A stretch of 21,322 bases of DNA from Thermocaproicibacter sp002410755 (GTDB lineage Bacteria > Bacillota > Clostridia > Oscillospirales > Acutalibacteraceae). The first letter of the stretch is position 1. Each line of letters starts with the position of its first letter. The notes under the pieces were generated by a model. The model searched no databases and was not told the DNA's origin. It was given only the letters and a program-made list of their open reading frames with translations. Both the position numbers and the translations under genes were made by a program. This document shows, piece after piece, positions 7,333-13,658 of this stretch. Location of the stretch: assembly GCA_036839715.1 (NCBI GenBank), contig DAITDU010000032.1, positions 1 through 21,322 on the forward strand, in the 5' to 3' direction.

Positions 7333-7369
7333 TGCGGTCGGAACATGCTGTTCCGGCCGTATTTTTTTT
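7333..7369 (+). terminator. Expression-platform terminator of the purine riboswitch
   Basis: A 13-bp stem (7333-7345 with 7349-7361, two G-T pairs) with a TGC loop is followed by eight T residues, 50 bases upstream of the permease start codon. Bases 7271-7282, just after P1, can pair with part of its 5' arm (TGTT with AACA, CCGA with TCGG), a possible but short antiterminator. A second hairpin (GCTCCT/AGGAGC, 7292-7297 and 7317-7322) lies between. Confidence 0.85.
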
Positions 7370-7418
7370 CGGCAGCCAGATAGCTGTACAACAAATTAGG
7401 AGGAAAGATCAAGAAATT

Positions 7419-8846
7419 ATGGAAAAGTTTTTCCATCTCAAAGAGCACAATACTACCGTTAAGACCGAAACTCTAGCTGGTCTTACAACTTTCATGGCAA
7501 TGGCTTACATCCTAATGGTAAACTCCGGAATGCTTGGCAATAACATTCTTGCAAAAGATGGGTCGGTGCTTTATCAAGGTCCCGGTTTCAATGCCATTTA
7601 TATCGCCACTGCTATTTCCGCCATCATTGGCACTGTCCTGACAGGCCTAATGTCCAATCTGCCGCTGGCTCAGGCCAGCGGCATGGGACTGAATGCTTTC
7701 TTCACCTATACAATCTGTGTCGGGTTGCATTTCACTTACGCTAATGCTTTGGTCCTGGTTCTGATCGACGGCATTGTCTTTGTCATACTTACTGGCACAG
7801 GTCTTCGGAAACAGCTTTTTGAAGCTATTCCAAAGCCTGTCCGCATTGCAATTCCTGCCGGTATTGGCCTTTTTATTGCTTTTATCGGGTTACAGGATGC
7901 CAAAATAGTCGTTAGTAACGAATCAACCCTTGTTACCCTTGCTTCCTTCAATATTTTGAAGGGAACTACATGGGCAACGTTTATGCCCATCCTGATTACT
8001 CTCCTTACCATATTCGGCATTGCCACTATGGCCCAGAAAAAAATAAAAGGCTCTGTTCTTTGGGGCATTCTAGGCGGCGGCATTCTCTATTATATCTTTG
8101 GTGCTACCGTACCAGGATTCTACGCAAACCTTTCTGTCAATACTATGAATCCAATCACAGCATTCTCTGATTTCGGCACAAAATCTTTCGGCAAGGTCTT
8201 CACAGAAGGCTTTGATTTCAGCCATTTCCTCGCTGCCAACAAATGCGGTACGGGAAGCTTGGTGCTTGCTGTCCTTACTTCTTCACTTGCTTTCTGTATG
8301 GTTGACATGTTTGATACAATGGGAACACTGTATGGTGCCTGTGCACGCGGTGACATGCTGACGAAAGACGGCAATGTTCCCAACATGAATAAAGCCATGA
8401 TGGCAGATGCAATTGCGACTGTCACGGGTTCTGTCTGCGGCACCAGCACCGTCACTACTTTCGTAGAGTCATCTGCTGGCGTTGCAGAAGGCGGACGCAC
8501 CGGCCTTACCTCATTAGTGACTGCCGGCATGTTCCTGATTGCAATGTTTCTCTCCCCGGTTGCAGCGTTGATTCCTGGCTGTGCGACTGCTGCCGCCCTG
8601 ATTTATGTTGGTGTTTTGATGATGAACTGCGTTAAAAACATCGACTGGCTTTCCCCCATTTCTGCCGTACCCGCTTTTCTGACGATTGCCATTATGGCTT
8701 TCACCTATAATATTTCATATGGCATTGCATTTGGCCTGGTTTCCTATTTGGTCATCAGCATCCTTGTCGGAAAAATCAAGGAAACAAAGCCGGTTACGTG
8801 GATTATTGCTATTCTGTTCATCGTAATGTTTGCTTTGTCTCATTGA
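7419..8846 (+). CDS. NCS2-family purine permease (AzgA/PbuG type)
   Basis: A 475-residue, about 13- or 14-helix transporter for uptake of guanine/hypoxanthine-type bases. Family motifs are clear: TLAGLTTFMAMAYIL in the first helix, QASGMGLNAFFTYT, MVDMFDTMGTLYG in the middle, and VESSAGVAEGGRTGLTSLV, which helps form the substrate site. The frame extends upstream to an ATG at 7266, but that codon is inside the riboswitch and before its terminator. The family start MEKFFHLKEHNTTVKTE is at 7419, preceded by AGGAGG (7398-7403) at a rather long 15-base spacing. Expression is predicted to be switched off by guanine through the leader. A strong terminator follows, so it is a single-gene transcript. 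Guanine over adenine is favoured by the riboswitch, not by residues in the protein. Confidence 0.94.
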   Translation: MEKFFHLKEHNTTVKTETLAGLTTFMAMAYILMVNSGMLGNNILAKDGSVLYQGPGFNAIYIATAISAIIGTVLTGLMSNLPLAQASGMGLNAFFTYTICVGLHFTYANALVLVLIDGIVFVILTGTGLRKQLFEAIPKPVRIAIPAGIGLFIAFIGLQDAKIVVSNESTLVTLASFNILKGTTWATFMPILITLLTIFGIATMAQKKIKGSVLWGILGGGILYYIFGATVPGFYANLSVNTMNPITAFSDFGTKSFGKVFTEGFDFSHFLAANKCGTGSLVLAVLTSSLAFCMVDMFDTMGTLYGACARGDMLTKDGNVPNMNKAMMADAIATVTGSVCGTSTVTTFVESSAGVAEGGRTGLTSLVTAGMFLIAMFLSPVAALIPGCATAAALIYVGVLMMNCVKNIDWLSPISAVPAFLTIAIMAFTYNISYGIAFGLVSYLVISILVGKIKETKPVTWIIAILFIVMFALSH

Positions 8847-8871
8847 AATTTCATTCAGAAATTTGCATTTT

Positions 8872-8916
8872 AAGAGAAGCTCTGCTTGGTAGCAAACCAG
8901 CAGAGCTTCTCTTTTT
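8872..8916 (+). terminator. Terminator of the purine permease gene
   Basis: A long stem (from 8872 to 8913, about 18 bp with one bulged base; core AGAGAAGCTCTGCT) is followed by a T-run ending at 8916, 26 bases after the permease stop codon. Confidence 0.9.
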
Positions 8917-8969
8917 AGACAGTTATAATTTCTCTCTACACAGCAGACACAGATGTTTGCTGCAATGTT

Positions 8970-9743
8970 TCATTCCTTTCGGGAATTTTCACATCCATGA
9001 TCTCCGCAGGAATGTCCTTCGTCACCATGCTCACGGTCATGGTGTTCACAGTGAACATCAGGGTCATAGCTGAGTTTTCCGGCAAGCAGATTGGTTACAG
9101 CCTCATCTGCGCTCCCGGAAACACCTCCAAATAACCGGATTCCTGCTTCAGACAGCTTTTGCTGCGCGCCACCACCGATTCCGCCGCAGATCAGGGTATC
9201 AACCTTATGCGAAGACAGAAACCCCGCCAGCGCACCATGGCTGTTCCCCATTGTGCCGATAATTTCTGAATGGGCAATTTTTCCATCTTTTATTTCATAG
9301 ATTTTAAACTGCTCCGTACGTCCAAAGTGCTGAAAAATGTTACCGTTTTCATAAGCTACTGCAATATTCATGTTTGTTCCTCCTGGCTGTTGTTTGCGGC
9401 AGGAACGTTTGCTGCATTGCTTCAGGAACCCCCTGCCACATTGCTCCCCGCAGCACTTGCAAGTTGCATAATCACCGCCGGAAATAATCAGTTTTTTCCC
9501 ATTGACCAGCGCATCTGCAATTTTCCACCTTGCACAGCTATATATGCCTTGCACCGTTGTTCGTGAAACACGCATCTGAGCTGCACATTCCTCCTGAGTA
9601 CAATTTTCCAGGTCAATCAGGCGGACTGCCTCATACTCGTCGACTGTCAGCATGACCGGCTGGCCATGGGGACAAGAACCTGGTGAAAAACTGTCATTGC
9701 GGGGCTGGCAGCAAACAAACCGTTCCTTTTGCGGACGTGGCAT
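8970..9743 (-). CDS. DUF134 / NifX-type iron-molybdenum cluster-binding fusion protein
   Basis: 257 residues in two domains. Residues 1-95 are DUF134, a helix-turn-helix domain like sigma factor region 4: MPRPQKERFV start, LTVDEYEAVRLID, then TQEECAAQMRVSRTTVQ as the likely DNA-binding helices. A Cys-rich linker (95-115, CKCCGEQC and CSKRSC) follows. Residues 125-235 are a dinitrogenase iron-molybdenum cofactor (NifX/NifB C-terminal) domain: MNIAVAYENGNIFQHFGRTEQF and DTLICGGIGGGAQQKL. The tail is rich in His and Cys (CEHHDREHGDEGHSCGDHGC) and probably binds metal. No nitrogenase genes are near, so a role as a metal- or cluster-sensing regulator fits better than cofactor assembly; this is inference. 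An internal ATG at 9371 with its own AGGAGG could yield the NifX part alone. Confidence 0.88.
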   Translation of the reverse strand: MPRPQKERFVCCQPRNDSFSPGSCPHGQPVMLTVDEYEAVRLIDLENCTQEECAAQMRVSRTTVQGIYSCARWKIADALVNGKKLIISGGDYATCKCCGEQCGRGFLKQCSKRSCRKQQPGGTNMNIAVAYENGNIFQHFGRTEQFKIYEIKDGKIAHSEIIGTMGNSHGALAGFLSSHKVDTLICGGIGGGAQQKLSEAGIRLFGGVSGSADEAVTNLLAGKLSYDPDVHCEHHDREHGDEGHSCGDHGCENSRKE

Positions 9744-9755
9744 AAAATCATCTCA

Positions 9756-9803
9756 TTTCCGGCATATGTTTTAAATAATTATAACTTAGTTTCCGGCATA
9801 TGT
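9756..9803 (-). repeat. Two 14-bp direct repeats bracketing the DUF134-NifX promoter
   Basis: ACATATGCCGGAAA occurs twice, identically, on the minus strand (9756-9769 and 9790-9803), 34 bp apart start to start. One copy overlaps the -35 box and spacer; the other lies just past the expected transcription start. They look like operator sites, perhaps for the DUF134 protein itself. Confidence 0.6.
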
Positions 9804-9806
9804 CAA
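9778..9806 (-). promoter_or_regulatory. Consensus promoter of the DUF134-NifX gene
   Basis: TTGACA (9801-9806) and TATAAT (9778-9783), both perfect, are separated by 17 bases on the minus strand. The start codon is about 28 bases after the expected transcript start. The ribosome binding site is weak (GGAAATGAG) and partly inside the downstream repeat. Confidence 0.85.
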
Positions 9807-9821
9807 TAAAAAATTTATAAG

Positions 9822-9856
9822 AAAAGCTGCCTATCTTCTCTAACAGAAAAGGCAGC
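9822..9856 (-). terminator. Terminator downstream of the rhodanese remnant
   Basis: On the minus strand, stem AGGCAGC (9850-9856 region) pairs with GCTGCCT (9826-9832) and is followed by TTTTCTT. It would end the transcript of the CoA-disulfide reductase operon. Confidence 0.6.
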
Positions 9857-9927
9857 CTTATTGAGCGAAAATAAAGTTATGTGATTGGAAATTGCATGAG
9901 AATGCTGTAAAATATCTTTTAAATATT

Positions 9928-10253
9928 TCACTTAGCCATAAGACCATACGGCCAGCCAATAATCACACCAACGCTGCTCTCATCAGTTATAGACCATTGA
10001 AACCAGTTTTGCGGCCGCATTGTCTGCCCGATATCCGCTCTGGCAGTAGAATAAAATCTTATGGTCCATATCCGGAAGTCCGGATGCAGCGTGCTTTGTA
10101 ATTTCATCAACCGGAATTAACTTTGCATCCCCCATATGGCTCTTCTGCCGTGCAGACATCCAAAATCACACAATCTTTTTCAGTATTCATAATTTCTTTT
10201 GCCTGCTTTGCAGAAATTGTCCGAAAATGATCCTGCTTCCCCGCACCGGTCAT
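9928..10253 (-). pseudogene. Broken single-domain rhodanese gene
   Basis: The frame starts at ATG 10253, one base after the stop of the upstream oxidoreductase. It reads ISAKQAKEIMNTEKDCVILDVCTAEE, then shifts frame at about 10140. The expected loop YxxGH is missing its first codons, consistent with loss of about 11 bases. The next frame gives HMGDAKLIPVDEITKHAA and the active-site loop FYCQSGYRAD with the catalytic Cys. It ends at MVYN plus a stop, while the expected C-terminal VGVIIGWPYGLMAK lies in yet another frame, ending at 9928. Intact, it would encode about 108-112 residues, the usual size for a single-domain sulfurtransferase. Two separate disruptions make decay more likely than one sequencing error, though this is a draft assembly. 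Confidence 0.8.
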
Positions 10254-10254
10254 A

Positions 10255-11937
10255 TCATTTATATTCCGTGCAAACATATTCAGGCACCGTCTTTTCATGG
10301 ATGGCAGATTCATAGAGCCGCCAGCCACCTGCAAGATTATAGCAGTCATAACCATATCCTGCAAGAATACGGCAGGCAATATAGCTGCGCAGACCACTGT
10401 GGCAATGGAGGTAGACTGGCTTGTCTTTGGGGATTTCATCCAAATGTTCCCGCAGGCTGTCCAGTGGGATATTCCGGAAGCCGCTGATTTTGCCGCGCGC
10501 AACCTCGGTCTTTGTCCTCACATCCAGCAATGTCACACTGCCATCACGTGGAAGAGAATCTACATCGTCCCAGAAAAACTGCTTGACTTTCCCCGTAATA
10601 ATATTTTCGGCAACAAACCCCAACATATTGACCGGATCCTTGGCACTGCTGAACGGCGGGGCATAGCAAAGTTCCAGTCCGGCAAGGTCGGTTACTTTTG
10701 CACCAAAGCGGATAGCCGCTGCCAGTACGTCAATGCGCTTATCAACGCCGTCAAAGCCGACAATCTGCGCACCAAGCAACTGAAATGTTTTTTTATCCCA
10801 AAGCGCCTTGATGGACATATTAGATGCACCAGGATAATAGGACGCATGGGAAGGCAGATACAAATAGGCTTTATCATAATTGATGCCGGCCGCTTCAGCC
10901 GACTTCTCATTCAGCCCCGTGGAAGCAACCGTCATTTCAAATGCCTTGATAACAGATGAGCCCTGCGTACCGGAGTACTCGCTTTCAAAGCCGCAGATAT
11001 GATTGGCGGCAATCCTTCCCTGTTTGTTGGCAGGGCCAGCTAAAGGGACATACGTCGGATTTCCGGTAATAAAATTCACCGTTTCGACTGCATCCCCTAC
11101 GGCATAAATATCATGGACACTGGTCTGCATGTGGGCATCCGTAAGGATTGCTCCCCGTGAATTCACTCTCATACCGCATTTTTCTGCCAAATCTGTATCC
11201 GGACGGACACCAACCGACATTAGGAGCATATCTGAACAGACAGAACCATTTTTTAGTGTAACTCTTAAATGGTCGTCTTCCTTATCAATGGCTTTGACGC
11301 CATTTCTGAGAATTAGCCGGATTCCTTTTGACCTAAGATACTGCTGCACATCGGCAGCCATATCAAAATCCAGGGAAGCAATCAAATGGTCCGTCATTTC
11401 GATAATGATAACGTCCAGTCCCGCTTTTTTGAGATTTTCTGCCATCTCAATTCCGATTGCACCGCCGCCGACTATAACGGCTGACTTTGGTTTTTTCTCT
11501 TCGAGGAACGTCTTAATTTTCAGGGTATCCGGAATATTCCTTAGGGTAAACACCCGCTCGGAGTCAGCGCCCGGAATGGGAGGAGTTACCGGTTTAGCTC
11601 CAGGAGAGAGAATCAGTTTGTCATAGCTCTCCAGGTAAGTTTCTCCGGTTTTAAGGTCCCGTACCGTAATAGTATTGGACTTTGGATCGATTTCCGTAAC
11701 TTCGTTGTTTACCCGCACGTCAATCTGAAAACGCGCTTTTAAGCTTTCCGGCGTCTGAATGGTAAGATTTTCTTTCTTGGGAATTATGCTGCTGATATAA
11801 TAAGGGAGACCACAGTTAGCAAAAGAAACGTATCCCCCACGCTCCAGAATAATGATTTCTGCTTTTTCATTGAGTCTGCGGAGCCTTGCCGCAGCGGAAG
11901 CACCGCCTGCAACGCCGCCAACAATAACAATTTTCAT
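10255..11937 (-). CDS. CoA-disulfide reductase / NADH persulfide reductase-like flavoprotein with C-terminal rhodanese domain
   Basis: 560 residues. The FAD-binding motif is at the N terminus (IVGGVAGGASAAARLRR), and SFANCGLPYY carries the single redox Cys42 that marks CoA-disulfide reductases. The NAD(P)H motif IVGGGAIGIEMAENL lies near 157, and a dimerisation domain follows. From about residue 465 there is a rhodanese domain with HCHSGLR (Cys512) and NLAGGW. Such fusions reduce CoA disulfides, CoA persulfides or polysulfide with a pyridine nucleotide, in the cytoplasm. The frame extends 17 codons further up, but MKIVIVGG at 11937 with GAGGAAA upstream is the natural start. It is divergent from a Crp/Fnr-type regulator only 73 bases away and is followed directly by a decayed second rhodanese, pointing to sulfane sulfur metabolism. 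Confidence 0.92.
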   Translation of the reverse strand: MKIVIVGGVAGGASAAARLRRLNEKAEIIILERGGYVSFANCGLPYYISSIIPKKENLTIQTPESLKARFQIDVRVNNEVTEIDPKSNTITVRDLKTGETYLESYDKLILSPGAKPVTPPIPGADSERVFTLRNIPDTLKIKTFLEEKKPKSAVIVGGGAIGIEMAENLKKAGLDVIIIEMTDHLIASLDFDMAADVQQYLRSKGIRLILRNGVKAIDKEDDHLRVTLKNGSVCSDMLLMSVGVRPDTDLAEKCGMRVNSRGAILTDAHMQTSVHDIYAVGDAVETVNFITGNPTYVPLAGPANKQGRIAANHICGFESEYSGTQGSSVIKAFEMTVASTGLNEKSAEAAGINYDKAYLYLPSHASYYPGASNMSIKALWDKKTFQLLGAQIVGFDGVDKRIDVLAAAIRFGAKVTDLAGLELCYAPPFSSAKDPVNMLGFVAENIITGKVKQFFWDDVDSLPRDGSVTLLDVRTKTEVARGKISGFRNIPLDSLREHLDEIPKDKPVYLHCHSGLRSYIACRILAGYGYDCYNLAGGWRLYESAIHEKTVPEYVCTEYK

Positions 11938-11963
11938 TTTAATTTCCTCTTTGCTGTCACACT

Positions 11964-11981
11964 GGCTTAGATTCTTCAGCC
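11964..11981. promoter_or_regulatory. Imperfect palindrome between the CoA-disulfide reductase and Crp/Fnr genes
   Basis: GGCTTAGATTCTTCAGCC has symmetric ends GGCTnA/TnAGCC separated by six bases, in the middle of the 73-base divergent gap. It is a candidate operator for the adjacent regulator; no consensus promoter is clear on either side. Confidence 0.3.
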
Positions 11982-12010
11982 TTATCATCTTTTGAAAGGA
12001 GATTGACTTA

Positions 12011-12694
12011 ATGCCGTTACAGGAATGTGAAAAGTTATACTCAAAGATATTCCCTTTTTGGGATAAATTAAACCGGGAAGATCAAGAGCTTCTTTGCCTT
12101 CATACTTCCGACGCCAAATATGCAAAAGGGGAAAATATTCATGGAAGTAACCGCGAATGCACCGGAGGAATCCTTGTTCGGAAAGGTTCCATCCGTATCT
12201 ATCTGTTGTCTGAGGAAGGCAAAGAAGTTACGATTTCGCGCCTTTACTCCGGGGACACATGTATGCTTGGTGCTTCCTGCGTATTGAAGTCTATTACATT
12301 TGATGTATTCATGGACGCAACCGAAGACACCGAGTGCTACATTATCGACGGGCCCGCTCTTGCGGCGGTCAATAAACACAGCGTCTACGCGGAGAATTAC
12401 GCGTTGAATATTGTTGTCAGCCGGTTTTCCGATGTCATGTGGATTATGCAGCAAATCCTGTTTTTAAGTTTTGACCGGCGCCTTGCCATTTTCCTACACG
12501 ATGAAATGAGCAGGACTGGAAGCACCACCATTCATATGACTCATGATCAGATTGCAAAATATATGGGCTCTGCCCGTGAGGTAGTCTCCCGGATGCTAAA
12601 ATACTTTGCGGCAGAAGGAATCGTTGAGCACTCCCGCGGCGGCATCAAAATCATTGACAAGAAAAGATTGCAGGCATTAGCCCTGAATCAGTGA
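12011..12694 (+). CDS. Crp/Fnr-family transcriptional regulator
   Basis: 227 residues, the usual size. An N-terminal cyclic-nucleotide-binding-like beta barrel (about 20-130) is followed by a dimer helix and a winged helix-turn-helix at about 165-225. The recognition segment is GSAREVVSRMLKYF. Its Arg189, Glu190 and Arg194 align with the Arg180, Glu181 and Arg185 of E. coli CRP that read GTGA, while Ser193 resembles FNR. The Cys residues (6, 29, 50, 84, 90, 109) do not reproduce the FNR cluster spacing, so the signal is open. AAAGGAG (11995-12001) fixes the start. It is divergent from the CoA-disulfide reductase gene, and its last 18 bases overlap the convergent thioredoxin gene. Likely role: redox, nitrosative or sulfur-responsive control of the neighbouring genes (inference). 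Confidence 0.88.
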   Translation: MPLQECEKLYSKIFPFWDKLNREDQELLCLHTSDAKYAKGENIHGSNRECTGGILVRKGSIRIYLLSEEGKEVTISRLYSGDTCMLGASCVLKSITFDVFMDATEDTECYIIDGPALAAVNKHSVYAENYALNIVVSRFSDVMWIMQQILFLSFDRRLAIFLHDEMSRTGSTTIHMTHDQIAKYMGSAREVVSRMLKYFAAEGIVEHSRGGIKIIDKKRLQALALNQ

Positions 12695-12988
12695 CAGGAT
12701 TGCAGTCTTAGGCCTTGCGCCGACAGCCTGGCGGACAACTTTTCCATTTTTCATCACGACGAGGGTTGGGATACTCATGACTTGGAATGCCTGCGCAAGC
12801 CCTGGTTCTTCATCTACATTGACCTTGCCGACCTGAATTGATGGATTCTCTTCGGCAATCTCCTCGACAACTGGAGACACCATGCGGCACGGTCCACACC
12901 AGCTTGCCCAGAAGTCCAAAAGGACAGTCTTATCAGACTTAATAATTTCGGATTCAAAATTGTTTTTATTGACTTTCAGAATAGACAT
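12677..12988 (-). CDS. trxA: Thioredoxin
   Basis: 103 residues, a standard small thioredoxin: FWASWCGPCRM with the active pair Cys31 and Cys34, the cis-Pro loop SIPT, and the closing FKNGK-like segment MKNGKVV. It reduces protein disulfides in the cytoplasm and probably uses a thioredoxin reductase encoded elsewhere. A GTG nine bases upstream is in frame, but the ATG at 12988 has AAGGAG at an eight-base spacing and is the better start. The gene is divergent from desulfoferrodoxin, with a shared palindrome between them, and its 3' end overlaps the Crp/Fnr gene tail to tail. Confidence 0.95.
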   Translation of the reverse strand: MSILKVNKNNFESEIIKSDKTVLLDFWASWCGPCRMVSPVVEEIAEENPSIQVGKVNVDEEPGLAQAFQVMSIPTLVVMKNGKVVRQAVGARPKTAILSLIQG

Positions 12989-13019
12989 TTTAATCACTCC
13001 TTATTGATTTTGCATTTCT

Positions 13020-13088
13020 ATCATACACGGCATCTTTATTTTTTCCAGTGACTAAGTCACAGAATTCGACAGAAGATTTTTTTATAAT
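13020..13088. promoter_or_regulatory. Divergent thioredoxin/desulfoferrodoxin promoters sharing one palindrome
   Basis: Plus-strand -10 TATAAT (13083-13088) serves desulfoferrodoxin; minus-strand -10 TATGAT (13020-13025) serves thioredoxin. Neither has a recognisable -35 at 16-18 bases. A 13-bp palindrome, GTGACT-A-AGTCAC (13048-13060), is centred at 13054, exactly 34 bases from the far end of each -10 box, that is about -41 for both starts. This is the position of a class II activator site, although a repressor covering -35 would also fit. Confidence 0.6.
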
Positions 13089-13130
13089 GAATTTAGTCAA
13101 AAGAAAAATAAAAAAGGAGCTTGATTTACG

Positions 13131-13514
13131 ATGACAGAACAAAAATTCTACCTCTGCCGCCACTGCGGCAACCTCATTGCTTTTATTCACAGCTCTGGTG
13201 CCCCGGTTGTCTGCTGCGGTGAAAAGATGCAGCTGCTCACCCCAAACTCTACAGACGCAGCAAAAGAAAAGCATGTACCGGTCATTGAAGAAAACGGAAA
13301 CACCGTCACGGTAAAGGTTGGCAGCACTGCTCACCCGATGGTACCGGAACATTATATCCAGTGGATCTATCTCCAGAGTGCTGAAGGCATCCAGTGCAAA
13401 AAGCTGAGGCCAGGCATGGAACCGAAAGCCGTCTTTGCCCTGAGTAAAGGGGATAAAGCAATAGCGGCCTATGCTTACTGCAATCTGCACGGACTCTGGA
13501 AAAAAGAACTGTAA
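13131..13514 (+). CDS. dfx: Desulfoferrodoxin (2Fe superoxide reductase)
   Basis: 127 residues, full length for the two-iron class. The N-terminal desulforedoxin domain has its rubredoxin-like iron ligands Cys9, Cys12, Cys28 and Cys29. The catalytic domain has EKHVP (Glu46, Lys47, His48), His68, His74, Cys117 and His120 (YCNLHGLW), the complete ligand set of the Fe(His)4Cys centre. It reduces superoxide to hydrogen peroxide without releasing oxygen, in the cytoplasm of anaerobes; electrons normally come from rubredoxin or a similar donor. AAGGAG (13114-13119) precedes the ATG. It is transcribed alone, with a terminator after it and thioredoxin divergent before it. Confidence 0.97.
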   Translation: MTEQKFYLCRHCGNLIAFIHSSGAPVVCCGEKMQLLTPNSTDAAKEKHVPVIEENGNTVTVKVGSTAHPMVPEHYIQWIYLQSAEGIQCKKLRPGMEPKAVFALSKGDKAIAAYAYCNLHGLWKKEL

Positions 13515-13574
13515 CAAAAAAACGAAATATTTTGTCAAAATCCAAGTTTATATTGCTGGATTCTGCTTAAAAAG

Positions 13575-13624
13575 GCAAAACCGAAAAAACCGGCTGTTCC
13601 CGAAAGGGCTCAGCCGGTTTTGCT
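13575..13624. terminator. Bidirectional terminator between desulfoferrodoxin and the YcxB-like gene
   Basis: Core stem AAAACCGGCTG (13586-13596) with CAGCCGGTTTT (13611-13621), with an inner CCC-GAAA-GGG tetraloop. T-rich tracts follow on both strands, stronger on the minus strand. An alternative outer pairing GCAAAACCG/CGGTTTTGC is possible. It lies between convergent genes. Confidence 0.8.
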
Positions 13625-13658
13625 TGTCATAAGTATGAAATTTTATCTTGCTATTCTA

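Noticed and set aside
7266..7418. Upstream extension of the purine permease frame to an ATG at 7266
   Set aside because: The ATG lies in the P1 stem of the riboswitch and the extension crosses the terminator; the family start with AGGAGG is at 7419.
9091..9566. Plus-strand frames opposite the DUF134-NifX gene
   Set aside because: Antisense shadows of a well-supported gene; proline- and cysteine-rich composition typical of shadows.
10107..10502. 131-codon minus-strand frame
   Set aside because: Its first two thirds are an out-of-frame shadow of the CoA-disulfide reductase gene; only the end (from 10253) is part of the broken rhodanese.
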